Source: Burkholderiaceae bacterium (GTDB taxonomy: Bacteria; Pseudomonadota; Gammaproteobacteria; Burkholderiales; Burkholderiaceae_C). From it: a stretch of 32,765 nucleotides of DNA. The notes beneath the pieces were generated by a model. It had not been told where the DNA came from. It saw only the letters and a program-made list of their open reading frames with translations, and did no database searches. Made by a program: the position numbers and the translations under genes. The stretch spans positions 1-32,765 of the forward strand of contig JABWBN010000020.1 of NCBI GenBank assembly GCA_013360485.1, in the 5' to 3' direction. This document shows, one piece after another, positions 20,011 through 31,156 of the stretch (position 1 is the stretch's first letter; each line of letters begins with the position of its first letter).

Positions 20011-21898
20011 GCCGCACCGCGTAGCGCGCGGGGTCGACCGCGTCGAGCAGCCGGGTGGGCACCGGCATCGGCAGCCCCAGCATCCACGCGGCGAGCACCT
20101 CGCCGGCCAGCGTGGCATGGGTGAGCCCGCGTGAACCCAGCCCCGCGGCCACGTACAGGCCCGGGATGCGTTCCACCTGGCGTGCTTGGACGGTCCTTGC
20201 GTTGACCCGGGGCACCGGCACGGCGCCCAACCAGGGCAGACGGTCGCCGGGCTGCAGCCGCCAGCCCACGAGCGATTCCGGCTGCCGCAAGACGCCGTCC
20301 GACAGGGGCAACCCGGTCAGGCGCCGCAGGGTTTCGAGGTTCTGGCGGCTGTCGCCTGGGCGCGGGCTTGGATCGGGGTCGGCAGCCTGGCGGGTCGCGC
20401 CGCTGAGCACGCGCCCATCGGGCAGTTGCAGCGCATAGCCGCCACCGGCCAGAGGCAAGGGCAGGCGGGCGGTGCCCGATGGCCAGACGTCGACTTGCCC
20501 GCGTGTGATCTGCCATGGCCAGCGCGGCTCGCCGCACAGCCGCGGTGCATCGCCGGCATTGGCCAGCACCACGGCATCGACCTCGGCCAGCACCGTGCCG
20601 GTGTCACCGTGCAGGCGCCAGTGCGGGCCTGCGGGTGCGAGCTGCTGCACCTGCGTGTCGGCATGCACCGTGACGCCGGGCGTGTCCCGCAGCTGCGCCG
20701 TCCAGACCAGCGGCGCGACCCAACCGCCACCGGGATAGAACCATGCCGGCGTGCGAGCCGCATCCGGGCACAGGGCAGCCACCGCATCTCCATCGAGCGC
20801 CTGCGCCCACTGCGGCGGCAGGGCCTGGGCGCTCAGGCGATGGCGCATCGCCTCCACCGGCAACGTCTGCTCCAGGCGCAGCAGTCCCATGGCGCCGGGC
20901 AGGGTGCCACGGGCGACAGCCGGCGCGAACTCGGTTTGCGCACGCAGTGCGGCAGCACGCAGCCACAGCGCGTGCGGCCCGTCCTGCGCATGCACCACGC
21001 CGTGGAACAACCCACCCAGGCCCGCATAGGGCTGCAGCGTCGGCGCTGGTGCGGCGTCGTACAGATCGACCTGCACGCCCTCGCGTGCCAGTGCGCGGGC
21101 CACCGACGCACCGGCCAGGCGAGCACCGACCACCGCCACATGTCGGGCCGCGCCAGCCCGCCGGCCCAGCGGTGGCAGATTGGAAAAGCGTGGTGCGAAC
21201 CTCGCAACGGTCATCTCGCGTTTGCCACCATACCCCCGGGCCTTGGTGACGTCGAAGCCGGCCGCATGCAGGCCGTCGCGCACCACCGCCGCCACGCTCC
21301 AGGTGGCAGCCGTGGCACCTGTGGCAGACAGGCGCGGCAACTGGCGCAGCACCTCGGGCGTCCACATCGCCGGGTTGCGCTCGGGCGCAAAGCCGTCGAG
21401 GTAGATCGCATCGGCCTGCAGCTGCAGTTGCGGCAGCGCCTCGTGCACTTCGGCCAGCACGAGCAGCAGGGAGACCCGTCCGCCGTCGAAGTCGAGCCGG
21501 TGGATGTCCGGCGTCAGTGGCGGCCAGCGGTGGCACAGCTCGCCAGCACGATCAGGCACCCCACTGTGGCGGTGGGCAGCAGCCAACTGCTCGGCGGTGA
21601 CCGGGTGGCCCTCGATCGACACGAACACCAGCCGGTCGCAGCGGCGCGGGTTGTCGCGCCAGGCCTTCCAGGTGGCCAGAAAGTTGTGACCCAGGCCGAA
21701 ACCGGTCTCGAGCACCACGAAGCGGCTGCGGCCCTCCCAGCGCTCGGGCAGCCCGTTGCCCGCCAGGAAGACATGCCGCGCCTGCTCCGGCGCCCCGGCG
21801 CGGGCGTGATACACGTCGCCGTAGCGCATCGAGCGGGGCGTACCGTCGGTGTCCCACGTCAGGTCGGCGGGTGTCAGGGGCGAGAAGCTCACGTGCAA
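19988..21898 (-). CDS. mnmC: Bifunctional tRNA mnm5s2U methyltransferase/FAD-dependent oxidoreductase (start could be GTG 21892)
   Basis: [31 protein letters not shown], then FAD domain [21 protein letters not shown]. Confidence 0.92.
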   Translation of the reverse strand: MHVSFSPLTPADLTWDTDGTPRSMRYGDVYHARAGAPEQARHVFLAGNGLPERWEGRSRFVVLETGFGLGHNFLATWKAWRDNPRRCDRLVFVSIEGHPVTAEQLAAAHRHSGVPDRAGELCHRWPPLTPDIHRLDFDGGRVSLLLVLAEVHEALPQLQLQADAIYLDGFAPERNPAMWTPEVLRQLPRLSATGATAATWSVAAVVRDGLHAAGFDVTKARGYGGKREMTVARFAPRFSNLPPLGRRAGAARHVAVVGARLAGASVARALAREGVQVDLYDAAPAPTLQPYAGLGGLFHGVVHAQDGPHALWLRAAALRAQTEFAPAVARGTLPGAMGLLRLEQTLPVEAMRHRLSAQALPPQWAQALDGDAVAALCPDAARTPAWFYPGGGWVAPLVWTAQLRDTPGVTVHADTQVQQLAPAGPHWRLHGDTGTVLAEVDAVVLANAGDAPRLCGEPRWPWQITRGQVDVWPSGTARLPLPLAGGGYALQLPDGRVLSGATRQAADPDPSPRPGDSRQNLETLRRLTGLPLSDGVLRQPESLVGWRLQPGDRLPWLGAVPVPRVNARTVQARQVERIPGLYVAAGLGSRGLTHATLAGEVLAAWMLGLPMPVPTRLLDAVDPARYAVRLNRNASS

Positions 21899-21944
21899 AG
21901 GACCGCGGCGTGATCGTCAGGGCGAGTGCCAGCGCCAACGACAA

Positions 21945-21962
21945 GGGGCACCGAAGTGCCCC
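21945..21962 (-). terminator. Probable terminator of efp
   Basis: Minus strand GGGGCAC-TTCG-GTGCCCC followed by TTGTCGTT. Confidence 0.6.
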
Positions 21963-21992
21963 CCATACGCGACGCGCCGGCGCGATGCCGGA

Positions 21993-22547
21993 TCAGACCC
22001 GCTTGCGGTATTCGTTGGTGCGGGTGTCGATTTCGATCTTGTCGCCCTGGGCAACGAAGATCGGGACCTGGACTTCGTGGCCGGTGGCGATCTTGGCCGG
22101 CTTGAGCACCTTGCCGGAGGTGTCGCCCTTCACGGCGGGCTCGGTCCAGGTGACTTCACGCACCACGGTGGTGGGCAGTTCCACCGAGATGGCCTTGCCG
22201 TCGTAGAAGACCACTTCGACCGCCATGCCATCCTCGAGGTAGCTGATGGCGTCACCCATGTTCTCGGCCTCGACCTCGAACTGGTTGTATTCGCTGTCCA
22301 TGAAGACGTACATCGGGTCGGCGAAGTAGGAGTAGGTGCACTCCTTCTTGTCGAGCACGATCTGTTCCATCTTGTCGTCGGCCTTGAACACGACTTCGGT
22401 GCCGCCGTTGTTCAGCAGGCTCTTGAGCTTCATGCGCACGGTGGCGGCATTGCGGCCGCCGCGGGAGTACTCGGTCTTGAGCACGACCCACGGGTCCTTG
22501 CCCTGCATGATGACGTTGCCGGCGCGGATTTCTTGAGCGATCTTCAT
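21993..22547 (-). CDS. efp: Elongation factor P (Arg32 type)
   Basis: [45 protein letters not shown]; residue 32 counted as Arg. Confidence 0.95.
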   Translation of the reverse strand: MKIAQEIRAGNVIMQGKDPWVVLKTEYSRGGRNAATVRMKLKSLLNNGGTEVVFKADDKMEQIVLDKKECTYSYFADPMYVFMDSEYNQFEVEAENMGDAISYLEDGMAVEVVFYDGKAISVELPTTVVREVTWTEPAVKGDTSGKVLKPAKIATGHEVQVPIFVAQGDKIEIDTRTNEYRKRV

Positions 22548-22550
22548 GGG

Positions 22551-23639
22551 TCAATCCCGTTTCGTACCTTCGGTACCTGTGGACGCAAAGCCCAATATTC
22601 TAGCCTTTTCGTGGGCGAAATGGATCAGTTGGCCGGCCAGATCGGCCTGGGCGAGCAATCCTGCTCGCCAGCGCAGGCAGGCGGAGCGCCAGGCGCCATC
22701 GTCCGGCCAGGGGTTGGGCCACGGTCCTGCGCCATTCCACGCATGCCAGAGCTGGCGCAGCGCGCCCGCGTGCGACGCGGCGAGTCCATTGGCAGCCCCG
22801 AACCGGTCGAGAAACGCATCGAGCTTGGCCAGGTGCACGCCGTCTTGCTGCACGTAGGGCTGCCAGATGAAGGGTACCGCCGCCCATTGCGCCTGGACGA
22901 ATGAGTCCTCGCCTCGAATGAAGTTCAGGTCGGTGCAATGCAGCAACTCGTCGAACGTGACTTGCGGCAGGTGCGGCAGACACCGCGCTCGCAGGTGGGG
23001 GCAGGCCTTCACCCGTTCGATCAGCCCGGCGGCGGCGCCGGGTGCACACAGCAGTTGGGTGGGCGTGGGCCCGAGCGCCGTCACCAGCGGTTCCAGCGGT
23101 GCTCCGGGGTAGCAGAACACCAGCACGGTTCGTTCGCCCCGGCGCGGCGCCCAGCCGTGCGCAGCCAACCAAGCAGGTGGTGCCTCCCGGGGTGCCGACC
23201 CCCGCAGCAGTCCACCGGTGGCCGCGGTGTAGCCCGGGTAGTAGAACCACTTCGTCAATCCCTGCCCCGGGCCGCAGCCCTGTGGCGAGGCCAGCCCGTG
23301 CGAGCGCTCGACGTAGTCTTCCGCGCTGAGGTACTCGAGGTTGATCCACACCGGCGCAGGCGAGCGCGCAGCCATGCGGGCCACGAAACCGGCCGGCGGG
23401 TCGCAGCCGAAGGCCTCGATCACGACATCGCCTGGCGCGACGTCGGCATGCTCGGCAGAGGACCAGGCGTGCACCTCCACCGGGGCCTGCGCAGCCGGCG
23501 CCATCCAATCGAGCGCGCTGGCGTCATCCACCCACAGCCGCACCGTCTGGTCGCGCTCGGCGAGCGCGCAGCACAGCCGCCAGCACACGCCGATGTCGCC
23601 GTAGTTGTCGATCACGTGGCAGAACACGTCCCAGTGCAT
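22551..23639 (-). CDS. earP: EF-P arginine rhamnosyltransferase EarP
   Basis: [22 protein letters not shown]...; [25 protein letters not shown]; 3 bp upstream of efp. Confidence 0.92.
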   Translation of the reverse strand: MHWDVFCHVIDNYGDIGVCWRLCCALAERDQTVRLWVDDASALDWMAPAAQAPVEVHAWSSAEHADVAPGDVVIEAFGCDPPAGFVARMAARSPAPVWINLEYLSAEDYVERSHGLASPQGCGPGQGLTKWFYYPGYTAATGGLLRGSAPREAPPAWLAAHGWAPRRGERTVLVFCYPGAPLEPLVTALGPTPTQLLCAPGAAAGLIERVKACPHLRARCLPHLPQVTFDELLHCTDLNFIRGEDSFVQAQWAAVPFIWQPYVQQDGVHLAKLDAFLDRFGAANGLAASHAGALRQLWHAWNGAGPWPNPWPDDGAWRSACLRWRAGLLAQADLAGQLIHFAHEKARILGFASTGTEGTKRD

Positions 23640-23710
23640 CGGCGGATTATCCGGCCCGCCGCGCGACGAGAAGGGCATGTCCACCGCGGTCGCGGTGGCG
23701 GCAGAATCGA

Positions 23711-25681
23711 ATGCCGATGAACGACACCGCCACCGACACGCCAGCCCCGCCCGAGCCACCAGCGACGCGGCGCGAGCGTCTGCTGACCGAAGTGGCGGCC
23801 CTGCCGGCGCTGCCGGGGGTCTATCGCTTCTTCGACGATCACGACCAACTGCTCTACGTGGGCAAGGCGCGGGCGCTGAAGAAGCGGGTGTCCAGCTACT
23901 TCCAGAAGGACCATGGCGGCACGCGCGTGGGGCAGATGGTGGCGCGGGTCGCGCGGCTGGAGACCACGGTGGTGCGCACCGAGGCCGAGGCGCTGCTGCT
24001 CGAGAACAACCTGATCAAGACCCAGAACCCGCGCTTCAACATCCTCTTTCGCGACGACAAGAGCTACCCTTACCTCAAGATCTCGAGCCACGCCTATCCC
24101 CGGCTGGCCTACTACCGTGGCGCGGTCGATCGGCGGCACCGCTACTTCGGCCCGTATCCGGGCGCATGGGCGGTGAAGGAAGCCATCGTCCTGATGCAGA
24201 AAGCCTTCCGCCTGCGCACCTGCGAGGACACGGTGTACGCGCACCGCTCGCGGCCGTGCCTGCTTTACCAGATCAGGCGCTGTTCGGCGCCATGCGTGGG
24301 GCTGATTTCGGCCGATGACTACGCGAGCGACGTCGCGCATGCCGAGCGGTTCCTGCGGGGTGAGTCCGACGAGGTGATCGCACTGCTGCAGCAGCGCATG
24401 ATGGCCTATGCCGACGCGCTGGAGTACGAGCGTGCCGCCGAGGTGCGCAATCAGATCAGCGCCCTGTCACGCGTGCTGGCGCAGCAGGCGGTCGACGAGA
24501 ACAGCCAGTCGGCGCGCGAGCGCGATGTCGACGTGCTGGCGGTGAAGGTGCAGGGGGGGCGCGCGTGCGTCAACCTGGCGATGGTGCGCGGCGGACGTCA
24601 CCTGGGCGACCGCGCTTACTTTCCGAGTCATGTGGAGGAGGCAACGGCGGTGGCGGAGCCCCTGGACGGTGGCGACGACTGCGCGGCACGCGTGCCCGAG
24701 GTGCAGGTGATCGAGGCCTTCGTCACGCAGCACTACCTGGGCGTGGCACCGCCGCCGTCGCTGGTGACCAGTCACCGCATCGATCCGGCGCTGCTGGCTG
24801 TCTTGTCCGAGCAGACCAGCGTGCGCATCACCGCGCAGCACCAGCCACGCGAGCAGCGCCGAATTTGGTTGCAGATGGCCGTTCAGGGCGCCGAGCTGGC
24901 GCTGACCCGTCTGCTGGCCGAGGAAGGCTCGCAGCGCGAGCGCACCCGCGCGCTGGTCGATGCGCTCGACCTGGGATTGACCGACCTGGATACCTTCCGC
25001 ATCGAGTGTTTCGACATCAGTCACACCGCTGGCGAGGCCACGATGGCATCGTGCGTGGTCTACGAAAACCATGGCATGCGCAACAGCGAGTACCGGCGCT
25101 TTCGCATCGAAGGCATCACCGGCGGCGACGACTACGCGGCAATGCGGCAGGTGCTCACGCGCCGCTACGCGCGCGTGGCCCAGGCGCTGGCCGATGCGGG
25201 GATGCCGGGCAGCGCCAACCCCGGCGGCGTTCGCATGCCCGACCTGGTGCTGGTCGACGGCGGGCGAGGACAGGTGGCAATGGCGCGCGAAGTGTTCGAG
25301 TCGCTGGGGCTGGACACCGGCCTGATTGCGGGTGTCGAGAAAGGCGAGGGGCGCAAGGTCGGGCTCGAGGAACTGGTGTTCGCCGACGGCCGTGACAAGC
25401 TCAGTCTGTCGCACGACTCTGCGGCGCTGATGCTCGTGGCCCAGATTCGCGACGAGGCGCATCGATTTGCGATCACCGGCATGCGTGCCCGGCGTGCCAG
25501 CGTGCGCACCGGAGGCAGCCAGATCGAAGACATACCTGGCGTGGGACCAAAGCGGCGGGCACGCCTGCTGCAGCGGTTCGGCGGTGCGCGCGGCGTGGCG
25601 GCTGCCAGCGTCGACGAGATCGCCGGTGTCGAGGGGATCTCGCGAGAACTGGCGGAGGCGATCTATCGTGCGTTGCGTTGA
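23711..25681 (+). CDS. uvrC: Excinuclease ABC subunit C
   Basis: [51 protein letters not shown]-terminal HhH. Confidence 0.96.
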   Translation: MPMNDTATDTPAPPEPPATRRERLLTEVAALPALPGVYRFFDDHDQLLYVGKARALKKRVSSYFQKDHGGTRVGQMVARVARLETTVVRTEAEALLLENNLIKTQNPRFNILFRDDKSYPYLKISSHAYPRLAYYRGAVDRRHRYFGPYPGAWAVKEAIVLMQKAFRLRTCEDTVYAHRSRPCLLYQIRRCSAPCVGLISADDYASDVAHAERFLRGESDEVIALLQQRMMAYADALEYERAAEVRNQISALSRVLAQQAVDENSQSARERDVDVLAVKVQGGRACVNLAMVRGGRHLGDRAYFPSHVEEATAVAEPLDGGDDCAARVPEVQVIEAFVTQHYLGVAPPPSLVTSHRIDPALLAVLSEQTSVRITAQHQPREQRRIWLQMAVQGAELALTRLLAEEGSQRERTRALVDALDLGLTDLDTFRIECFDISHTAGEATMASCVVYENHGMRNSEYRRFRIEGITGGDDYAAMRQVLTRRYARVAQALADAGMPGSANPGGVRMPDLVLVDGGRGQVAMAREVFESLGLDTGLIAGVEKGEGRKVGLEELVFADGRDKLSLSHDSAALMLVAQIRDEAHRFAITGMRARRASVRTGGSQIEDIPGVGPKRRARLLQRFGGARGVAAASVDEIAGVEGISRELAEAIYRALR

Positions 25682-26213
25682 CATCCTTCGCGGCACAGCG
25701 GGCATTCGAGTTGCGGGTTCGGTCAAGGCGGCAACGGCCGCATGCCTGGCGATACTGGCCGCATGCACGGCACCGCCGCCTCCGGCGCCGTTGCCCGGTG
25801 CGGCATCGACCGCGGGGCAGGCGTCCGCACCTGTGCCTGCGGTCGAGCCCGCGCCACCGGCGGCCGCTGCAGCTGAGCAGCGGCGGGCACGCAACTGGGA
25901 CGAGTACCGCCAGCGCGCTGCACAACGCCTGGTCAGCCAGAACCCCAAGGGCGCGCACCTCGGCCCGGTGCAGCAACCGGCGCTGGCCATACCCGTGCTC
26001 GAGATCGAACTCAATGGCGACGGCAGCGTGCGCAAGGTTTCCGTGCTGCGCCAGCCGAGCCAGGCGCGCGACACGGTCCGTCTGGCGATCGACGCTGTGC
26101 ATCGGGCGGCACCGTTTGGCGAGGTGTCGCATCTGCCTCGCCCCTGGCGCTATACGGAGGTTTTCCTGTTCGACGACACGCGCCGCTTCAAGCCGCGTAC
26201 GCTGGACGAATGA
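25668..26213 (+). CDS. Putative lipoprotein with TonB-C-like domain
   Basis: Lipobox LAILAAC; Pro/Ala-rich linker; [22 protein letters not shown]. Overlaps the uvrC 3' end by 14 bp. Confidence 0.6.
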   Translation: MRCVDILRGTAGIRVAGSVKAATAACLAILAACTAPPPPAPLPGAASTAGQASAPVPAVEPAPPAAAAAEQRRARNWDEYRQRAAQRLVSQNPKGAHLGPVQQPALAIPVLEIELNGDGSVRKVSVLRQPSQARDTVRLAIDAVHRAAPFGEVSHLPRPWRYTEVFLFDDTRRFKPRTLDE

Positions 26214-26310
26214 CCCCGCGCCCGCCTGTGCTGGGAGCGAGCGGGAGCCAACATCGATGACTCCGCGGACTGGTGCCCCGGCACAGGCAGCGCTCCGGCA
26301 CAATGGCGCC

Positions 26311-26877
26311 ATGTTCCTCACGCTGCCGACGGTTCTGACCTGGGCGCGCATCGTCGCGATCCCGCTGATCGTCGGTGTGTTCTACCTGCCTGTCGACGAC
26401 CGCACGCGCAACCTGATTGCCACGGTGATGTTTGTCATCGTCGCACTCACCGACTGGGCCGACGGGTGGCTTGCACGTCGGCTGAATCAGACGTCGGCCT
26501 TTGGTGCCTTTCTTGATCCGGTGGCCGACAAGTTCCTGGTGTGCGCGTCGCTGCTGGTACTGGTGCAGCTCGATCGCGTCAGCGCCCTGATTGCCTTGGT
26601 CATCATCGGCCGCGAGATTGCGATTTCGGCACTGCGCGAATGGATGGCCCAGATCGGCGCCGCACGCAGCGTGGCGGTGCACATGCTGGGCAAGCTCAAG
26701 ACCACCACGCAGATGGTGGCCATTCCGTTCCTCTTGTACAACGGCCGACTGTTCGATCTGATCGATACCCGCTGGTGGGGAACGGTGCTCATCCTGATGG
26801 CCACTGTGCTGACCATCTGGTCGATGGTCTACTACCTGCAGAAGGCGCTGCCGGAGATCCGTGCCAAGGCTCGTTGA
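26311..26877 (+). CDS. pgsA: CDP-diacylglycerol-glycerol-3-phosphate 3-phosphatidyltransferase
   Basis: CDP-alcohol phosphatidyltransferase motif DWADGWLARRLNQTSAFGAFLDPVADK. Confidence 0.93.
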   Translation: MFLTLPTVLTWARIVAIPLIVGVFYLPVDDRTRNLIATVMFVIVALTDWADGWLARRLNQTSAFGAFLDPVADKFLVCASLLVLVQLDRVSALIALVIIGREIAISALREWMAQIGAARSVAVHMLGKLKTTTQMVAIPFLLYNGRLFDLIDTRWWGTVLILMATVLTIWSMVYYLQKALPEIRAKAR

Positions 26878-26939
26878 GCTGCCTCGCTGACCCGTGTGAT
26901 GCGTCTGGCCAATTGCCCATAGAATCCGCGCCTTCGCGC

Positions 26940-26968
26940 TTGACACTGCAGTGGGGCGTGGCTGTAAT
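26940..26968 (+). promoter_or_regulatory. Sigma-70-type promoter upstream of the HU gene
   Basis: TTGACA-N17-TGTAAT. Confidence 0.6.
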
Positions 26969-27058
26969 CGAATCGGGGCGCGCCGGCCCGCGAGCACGGG
27001 TCGGCGGGCCACGGCAAACGTTACGAATCATTCAGGTCCATCGAGAGGGGGCACCTTC

Positions 27059-27331
27059 GTGAACAAGTCCGAACTGATCGAGCACATGGCCAAGCAGGCC
27101 GATATCTCCAAGGCGGCCGCCACGCGGGCCCTGGAGGCACTCATCGGCGGCGTGAAGTCGACGTTGAAGAAGAACGGCAGCGTGTCGATCGTCGGGTTCG
27201 GAACGTTCGCGGTCAGCAAGCGCGCGGCGCGCAGCGGCCGCAACCCGCGCACCGGGGCCACCATCAAGATCAAGGCAGCCAAGGTGCCGAAGTTCCGCGC
27301 CGGCAAGGGCCTGAAGGACGCGCTCAATTGA
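27059..27331 (+). CDS. HU family DNA-binding protein
   Basis: [66 protein letters not shown]. Confidence 0.93.
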   Translation: MNKSELIEHMAKQADISKAAATRALEALIGGVKSTLKKNGSVSIVGFGTFAVSKRAARSGRNPRTGATIKIKAAKVPKFRAGKGLKDALN

Positions 27332-27340
27332 TTTTTCCGC

Positions 27341-27356
27341 GCCCGCCATGGCGGGC
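27341..27356. repeat. 16-bp perfect palindrome between HU and tRNA-Val
   Basis: GCCCGCCATGGCGGGC. Confidence 0.7.
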
Positions 27357-27359
27357 CGC

Positions 27360-27435
27360 GGGTGCTTAGCTCAGTTGGTAGAGCGGCGCCCTTACAAGGC
27401 GTAGGTCGGCGGTTCGAGCCCGTCAGCACCCACCA
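27360..27435 (+). tRNA. tRNA-Val(TAC)
   Basis: GGGTGCT/AGCACCC acceptor stem, anticodon loop CTTACAA, GGTTCGAGCCC T-arm, encoded CCA. Confidence 0.95.
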
Positions 27436-27510
27436 TCGGTAAAATGCCGGGCGCGTCATTTCCCGCGTGTCGGCAGGCAGTGGCATGTGCCCTGATGTCG
27501 GGTTGATCCA

Positions 27511-27534
27511 AGGCGAACCGCGGTTCGCCTTTTT
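27511..27534 (+). terminator. Rho-independent terminator after tRNA-Val
   Basis: AGGCGAACCG CGGTTCGCCT perfect palindrome followed by TTTT. Confidence 0.8.
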
Positions 27535-27585
27535 CGCATTCAGCTGGCCTGTCGTACGCGCAAGCCGGCATTCGAGGCAGTGTTC

Positions 27586-29505
27586 ATGTTCGAGTTCATT
27601 CGCACGCACACCAAACTGCTGCAGCTGCTGCTGCTGCTGCTGATCCTGCCGTCGTTCATTGTGTTCGGCATTCAGGGCTACACCCAGTTCACCGAAGGCC
27701 AGCAGCAGGCGGTGGCAACGGTCGCGGGTCAGTCGATCTCTCAGGGCGAGTGGGATGCCGCGCACCAGCAACAGGTCGAACGTATCCGGCAGCAGGCGCC
27801 CAATCTCGATCCCAAAATGTTCGACACACCTGAGGCCCGAGCCCAGACCCTCGAGGCGCTGGTGCGCGAGCGCGTCATGCAGGTCGCAGCGTACAAGCTC
27901 CATTTGCAGGTGGGCGATGACCGCCTGCGCCGGCTGTTCGCACAGGACCCGCAGTTCGCGACGATACGAAACGCCGACGGCAGCGTGAACAAGGAGCTGT
28001 TGCAGGCACAGGGCATGTCGTCCGAAAGCTTTGCTGAACGGCTGCGCCTGGACTTGGCGATCCAGCAAGTGAGCCGCGGCGTGACCGACAGTTCGCTGGC
28101 CTCGCCGTCCGTTGTGTCGAGCGCGCTCGACTCGATGCTGCAGCGCCGCGAGATCCGGGTCGCGCGCTTCGACGCCAAGGACTACATGGCCCGGGTCGAT
28201 CCGTCTCCGGCCGATCTGCAGGCGTACTACACGTCGCATCCGACCGAGTTCGTTTCGCCTGAGCAGGCTGAGATCGAATACGTGGTCCTGGACCTCGAGA
28301 TGCTGTCCAAGGGCCTCACGGTGCCAGAGGCAGATGCCAAGGCCTATTACGAGGCCAACGTGTCTCGGTACACCGCTGCCGAGGAACGCCGTGCGCGGCA
28401 CATCCTGATCAAGGCCGACACGTCCGCCGCGCCCGACGTGCGCCAGAAGGCGCGTGCGCAGGCCGAGGCGCTCGTCACTCAGGCGCGCCAGAACCCCAAG
28501 GCGTTTGCCGACCTGGCGCGCAAGAATTCGCAGGACGAAGGCTCGGCTGCCCAAGGCGGCGACCTCGACTTCTTCAGCCGGGGTGCAATGACCAAGCCGT
28601 TCGAAGACGCGGCATACGCGATGAAGCCGGGCGAAGTGAGCAACGTGGTCGAGACCGAGTTCGGCTACCACGTCATCCTGCTCGAGGCCACCCGGGGCGG
28701 CGAGCGCCAGCCGTTCGAAGCGGTGCGTGCGTCGATCGAGGACGACATTCGTCGCCAGCTTGCCCAGAAGCGCTGGGCCGAGGCCGCCGAGCAGTTCACC
28801 AATACCGTCTATGAACAGCCCGACAGCCTGCAACCGGTGATCGAAAAGCTGAAGCTGGAAAAGCGCACGGCGACCGTTGGGCGCACGCCCGCGCCTGGCG
28901 CCGCAGGCGCTTTGGCGTCGGCCAAACTGCTCGATGCCGTCTTCGCTACCGATGCCGTGAAGAACAAGCGCAATACCGATGGCGTGGAGGTGGGGCCGAA
29001 CCAGTTGGCTGCAGCGCGGGTGATCCGCCACCAACCCACCCGCACGCTACCTCTCGACGAGGTGAAGGACCGTGTCGCGACGCAGGTACGCCTGACCCAA
29101 GCCGTGGCGCTGGCGCGCAAGGACGGCGAGGCGCGACTCGCCCAGGCGCGCAGCGGTGGCGACGCAGCGTGGAATGCCAGCATCGTGGTCTCGCGTGTCG
29201 ACCCGGCGGGGCAACCGAGGCCCGTGGTGGACGCGGTGCTTCGAACCGATGCTTCGCGCCTGCCCGCGCATGTGGGTGTCGACCTGCCCGGTCAGGGCTA
29301 TGTGGCGGTGCAGATCGACAAGGTCTTGCCTCGCGAGGTGAGGACTGAGGAGAACGCGCAGCTTCAGTCGCAGTATGTGCAGTTGTGGGCCCAGGCGGAG
29401 TCTGCTGCCTACTACCAGGCGCTGCGCAAGCGCTACCAGGTCGAATTGAAGGCCGACGCCAAGGCGGCACGGTCGGTTGACGCCGCATCCGCGGCCAGCC
29501 GCTGA
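27586..29505 (+). CDS. ppiD: PpiD-type periplasmic peptidyl-prolyl isomerase (SurA_N/parvulin)
   Basis: N-terminal TM; parvulin core RRARHILIKADTSA...FADLARKNSQDEGSAAQGGDLDFFSRGAMTKPFEDAAYAMKPGEVSNVVETEFGYHVI. Confidence 0.93.
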   Translation: MFEFIRTHTKLLQLLLLLLILPSFIVFGIQGYTQFTEGQQQAVATVAGQSISQGEWDAAHQQQVERIRQQAPNLDPKMFDTPEARAQTLEALVRERVMQVAAYKLHLQVGDDRLRRLFAQDPQFATIRNADGSVNKELLQAQGMSSESFAERLRLDLAIQQVSRGVTDSSLASPSVVSSALDSMLQRREIRVARFDAKDYMARVDPSPADLQAYYTSHPTEFVSPEQAEIEYVVLDLEMLSKGLTVPEADAKAYYEANVSRYTAAEERRARHILIKADTSAAPDVRQKARAQAEALVTQARQNPKAFADLARKNSQDEGSAAQGGDLDFFSRGAMTKPFEDAAYAMKPGEVSNVVETEFGYHVILLEATRGGERQPFEAVRASIEDDIRRQLAQKRWAEAAEQFTNTVYEQPDSLQPVIEKLKLEKRTATVGRTPAPGAAGALASAKLLDAVFATDAVKNKRNTDGVEVGPNQLAAARVIRHQPTRTLPLDEVKDRVATQVRLTQAVALARKDGEARLAQARSGGDAAWNASIVVSRVDPAGQPRPVVDAVLRTDASRLPAHVGVDLPGQGYVAVQIDKVLPREVRTEENAQLQSQYVQLWAQAESAAYYQALRKRYQVELKADAKAARSVDAASAASR

Positions 29506-29548
29506 CGGATGAGAGCCGGGATCCGTTCTATAATCTTCGGCTCTAACG

Positions 29549-29624
29549 GTGGCTGTAGCTCAGTTGGTAGAGTCCCAGATTGTGATTCTGGTCGTCGTGG
29601 GTTCGAGTCCCATCAGCCACCCCA
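29549..29624 (+). tRNA. tRNA-His(GTG)
   Basis: GTGGCTG/CAGCCAC acceptor, anticodon loop TTGTGAT, GTGGGTTCGAGTCCCAT T-arm, encoded CCA; TATAAT at 29529-29534. Confidence 0.95.
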
Positions 29625-29736
29625 TCCCAGCGTTTCATCAGGTCCCATGCCGGACCGAACTTCCCGCTAAATCAACGACTTAGCCGGTCGCTTGAGTCAG
29701 GAAGGTTCCTGCCGTCCCACGGCAGCGCAGCGCAAG

Positions 29737-29797
29737 TAGGGGAACATGTAGGGGAACAAATGGCGTTCGTCATGCCATTTGGAGCTTTGTTCCCCTA
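29737..29797. repeat. Direct and inverted repeat array upstream of and overlapping the integrase start
   Basis: TAGGGGAACATG TAGGGGAACAAA (29737-29760), then inverted TTTGTTCCCCTA (29786-29797); nested AAATGGC (29758-29764)/GCCATTT (29774-29780). Confidence 0.85.
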
Positions 29798-31071
29798 TGC
29801 TCACCGACAAGCAGTGCAAGAACGCGTTCTGCCCAGAGGGCAAAGCCCGCGCACGGGCGACCGATTCAGGTGGTCTCTACCTCGAAGTTGCCGGCGCCGG
29901 GTCCAAGCGCTGGTTCTGGAAGTACTACTTCGACGGAAAAGAGAAGCGCCTCTCCTTGGGTTGCTACCCTGAGGTCAGCCTCAAGGATGCTCGGGCCGCT
30001 CGAGACGATGCGCGGAAGCAACACCAATCAGGCATCGACCCGGTGCTCGCAAGGCAGGTCGACCGTCTCAGTTCCCGGTTCGACGCCAACGCCAGCTTCG
30101 AGGTGACCGCGCGCGAGTTCCACGCGACCAAGAAGGTCGGCTGGAGCGATCACTACGCCAAGCGCTGGATGGAGCGCCTCGAGAAGGACATCTTTCCCTG
30201 GCTGGGCAAGCTTCCGCTCTCCCAGATCGGCGCACCGATGCTGCTGCAGACGCTGCGGCGGGTCGAGGCACGTGGCACGCGCGAACTACCTCACTCTCTG
30301 CTGGAAGCCTGCGGGCAAGTGTTTCGATACGGCGTGGCCACCGGACGTTGTGAGCGCAGTCCCGCGTCCGATCTCCGCGGCGCACTGAAGCCGGTGCTGA
30401 CCAGGCACGTCTCGGCGATCGTCGAGCCCGATCAGGTCGGCGACTTGATGCGCGCGATCGACGGCTACCACGGTCACCCCGTCACCCGGGCGGCACTGCT
30501 TCTGTCGGCACTGCTCTTCCAGCGGCCAGGGAACATCCGGCAGATGGAGTGGGCCGAACTGGATCTCGAGGCAAGGATGTGGGCGATACCCTCCGCCAAG
30601 ATGAAGCGGACAAAGCGGGAGAAGATCAACGGAAGGCCGCATCTGGTTCCGCTCGCCACCCAGGCTGTAGACGCTCTGAAGGACCTGATGCCGCTGACCG
30701 GCCGAGGGCGATACGTGTTTCCGTCCCTGATCAGTGCCAAGCGGCCGATGAGCGAAAACACGGTCCGCGTTGCCCTGCGCCGGCTAGGCTTCGACAACGA
30801 GACGATGACTCCCCATGGATTCCGGGCGATGGCCCGTACCTTGATGGTGGAGCGGCTCAACGTGGCGCCGGACGTGATCGAGGCCCAGCTGGCACATGGG
30901 AAGTCCGGCCCGCTGGGCGCTGCCTACGACAGAGCGGAGTTCATCGAACAGCGGCGCGACATGATGAGCGCCTGGGCCGACTACCTGGACTCCTTGAAGA
31001 ACTGCCGCACTTCGGGGCAGCGTCCCGCTGTGCCCTGCGAGCCCATGCGGGAGAGCACCACGGAAGCCTGA
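29797..31071 (+). CDS. P4-type (DUF4102) tyrosine recombinase/integrase
   Basis: N-terminal arm domain LTDKQCKNAFCPEGKARARATDSGGLYLEVAGAGSKRWFWKY...KRLSLGCYPEVSLKDARA; catalytic FQRPGNIRQMEW, HGFRAMARTLM, HGKSGPLGAAYDR. Confidence 0.92.
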   Translation: MLTDKQCKNAFCPEGKARARATDSGGLYLEVAGAGSKRWFWKYYFDGKEKRLSLGCYPEVSLKDARAARDDARKQHQSGIDPVLARQVDRLSSRFDANASFEVTAREFHATKKVGWSDHYAKRWMERLEKDIFPWLGKLPLSQIGAPMLLQTLRRVEARGTRELPHSLLEACGQVFRYGVATGRCERSPASDLRGALKPVLTRHVSAIVEPDQVGDLMRAIDGYHGHPVTRAALLLSALLFQRPGNIRQMEWAELDLEARMWAIPSAKMKRTKREKINGRPHLVPLATQAVDALKDLMPLTGRGRYVFPSLISAKRPMSENTVRVALRRLGFDNETMTPHGFRAMARTLMVERLNVAPDVIEAQLAHGKSGPLGAAYDRAEFIEQRRDMMSAWADYLDSLKNCRTSGQRPAVPCEPMRESTTEA

Positions 31072-31156
31072 TGTTTGTGTAGGCTTCCCCCGGATCGACC
31101 AGAGACGGCTCAGGGGTTGGCCCTCAAGGGTCGTTTCGGACACAGGCTGCAACAGC

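Noticed and set aside
20186-21913. 575-aa + ORF opposite mnmC
   Set aside because: Antisense shadow; mnmC motifs are on the minus strand.
27341-27356. HU terminator
   Set aside because: Perfect palindrome but no U-run after it and it ends 3 bp before tRNA-Val; kept only as a palindrome.
27616-27642. (CTG)n microsatellite as a phase-variation tract
   Set aside because: In-frame Leu codons in the PpiD membrane anchor; trinucleotide changes would not shift frame.
27028-29034. 668-aa minus ORF opposite HU, tRNA-Val and ppiD
   Set aside because: Runs antisense through a tRNA and two clear genes; no recognisable domain.
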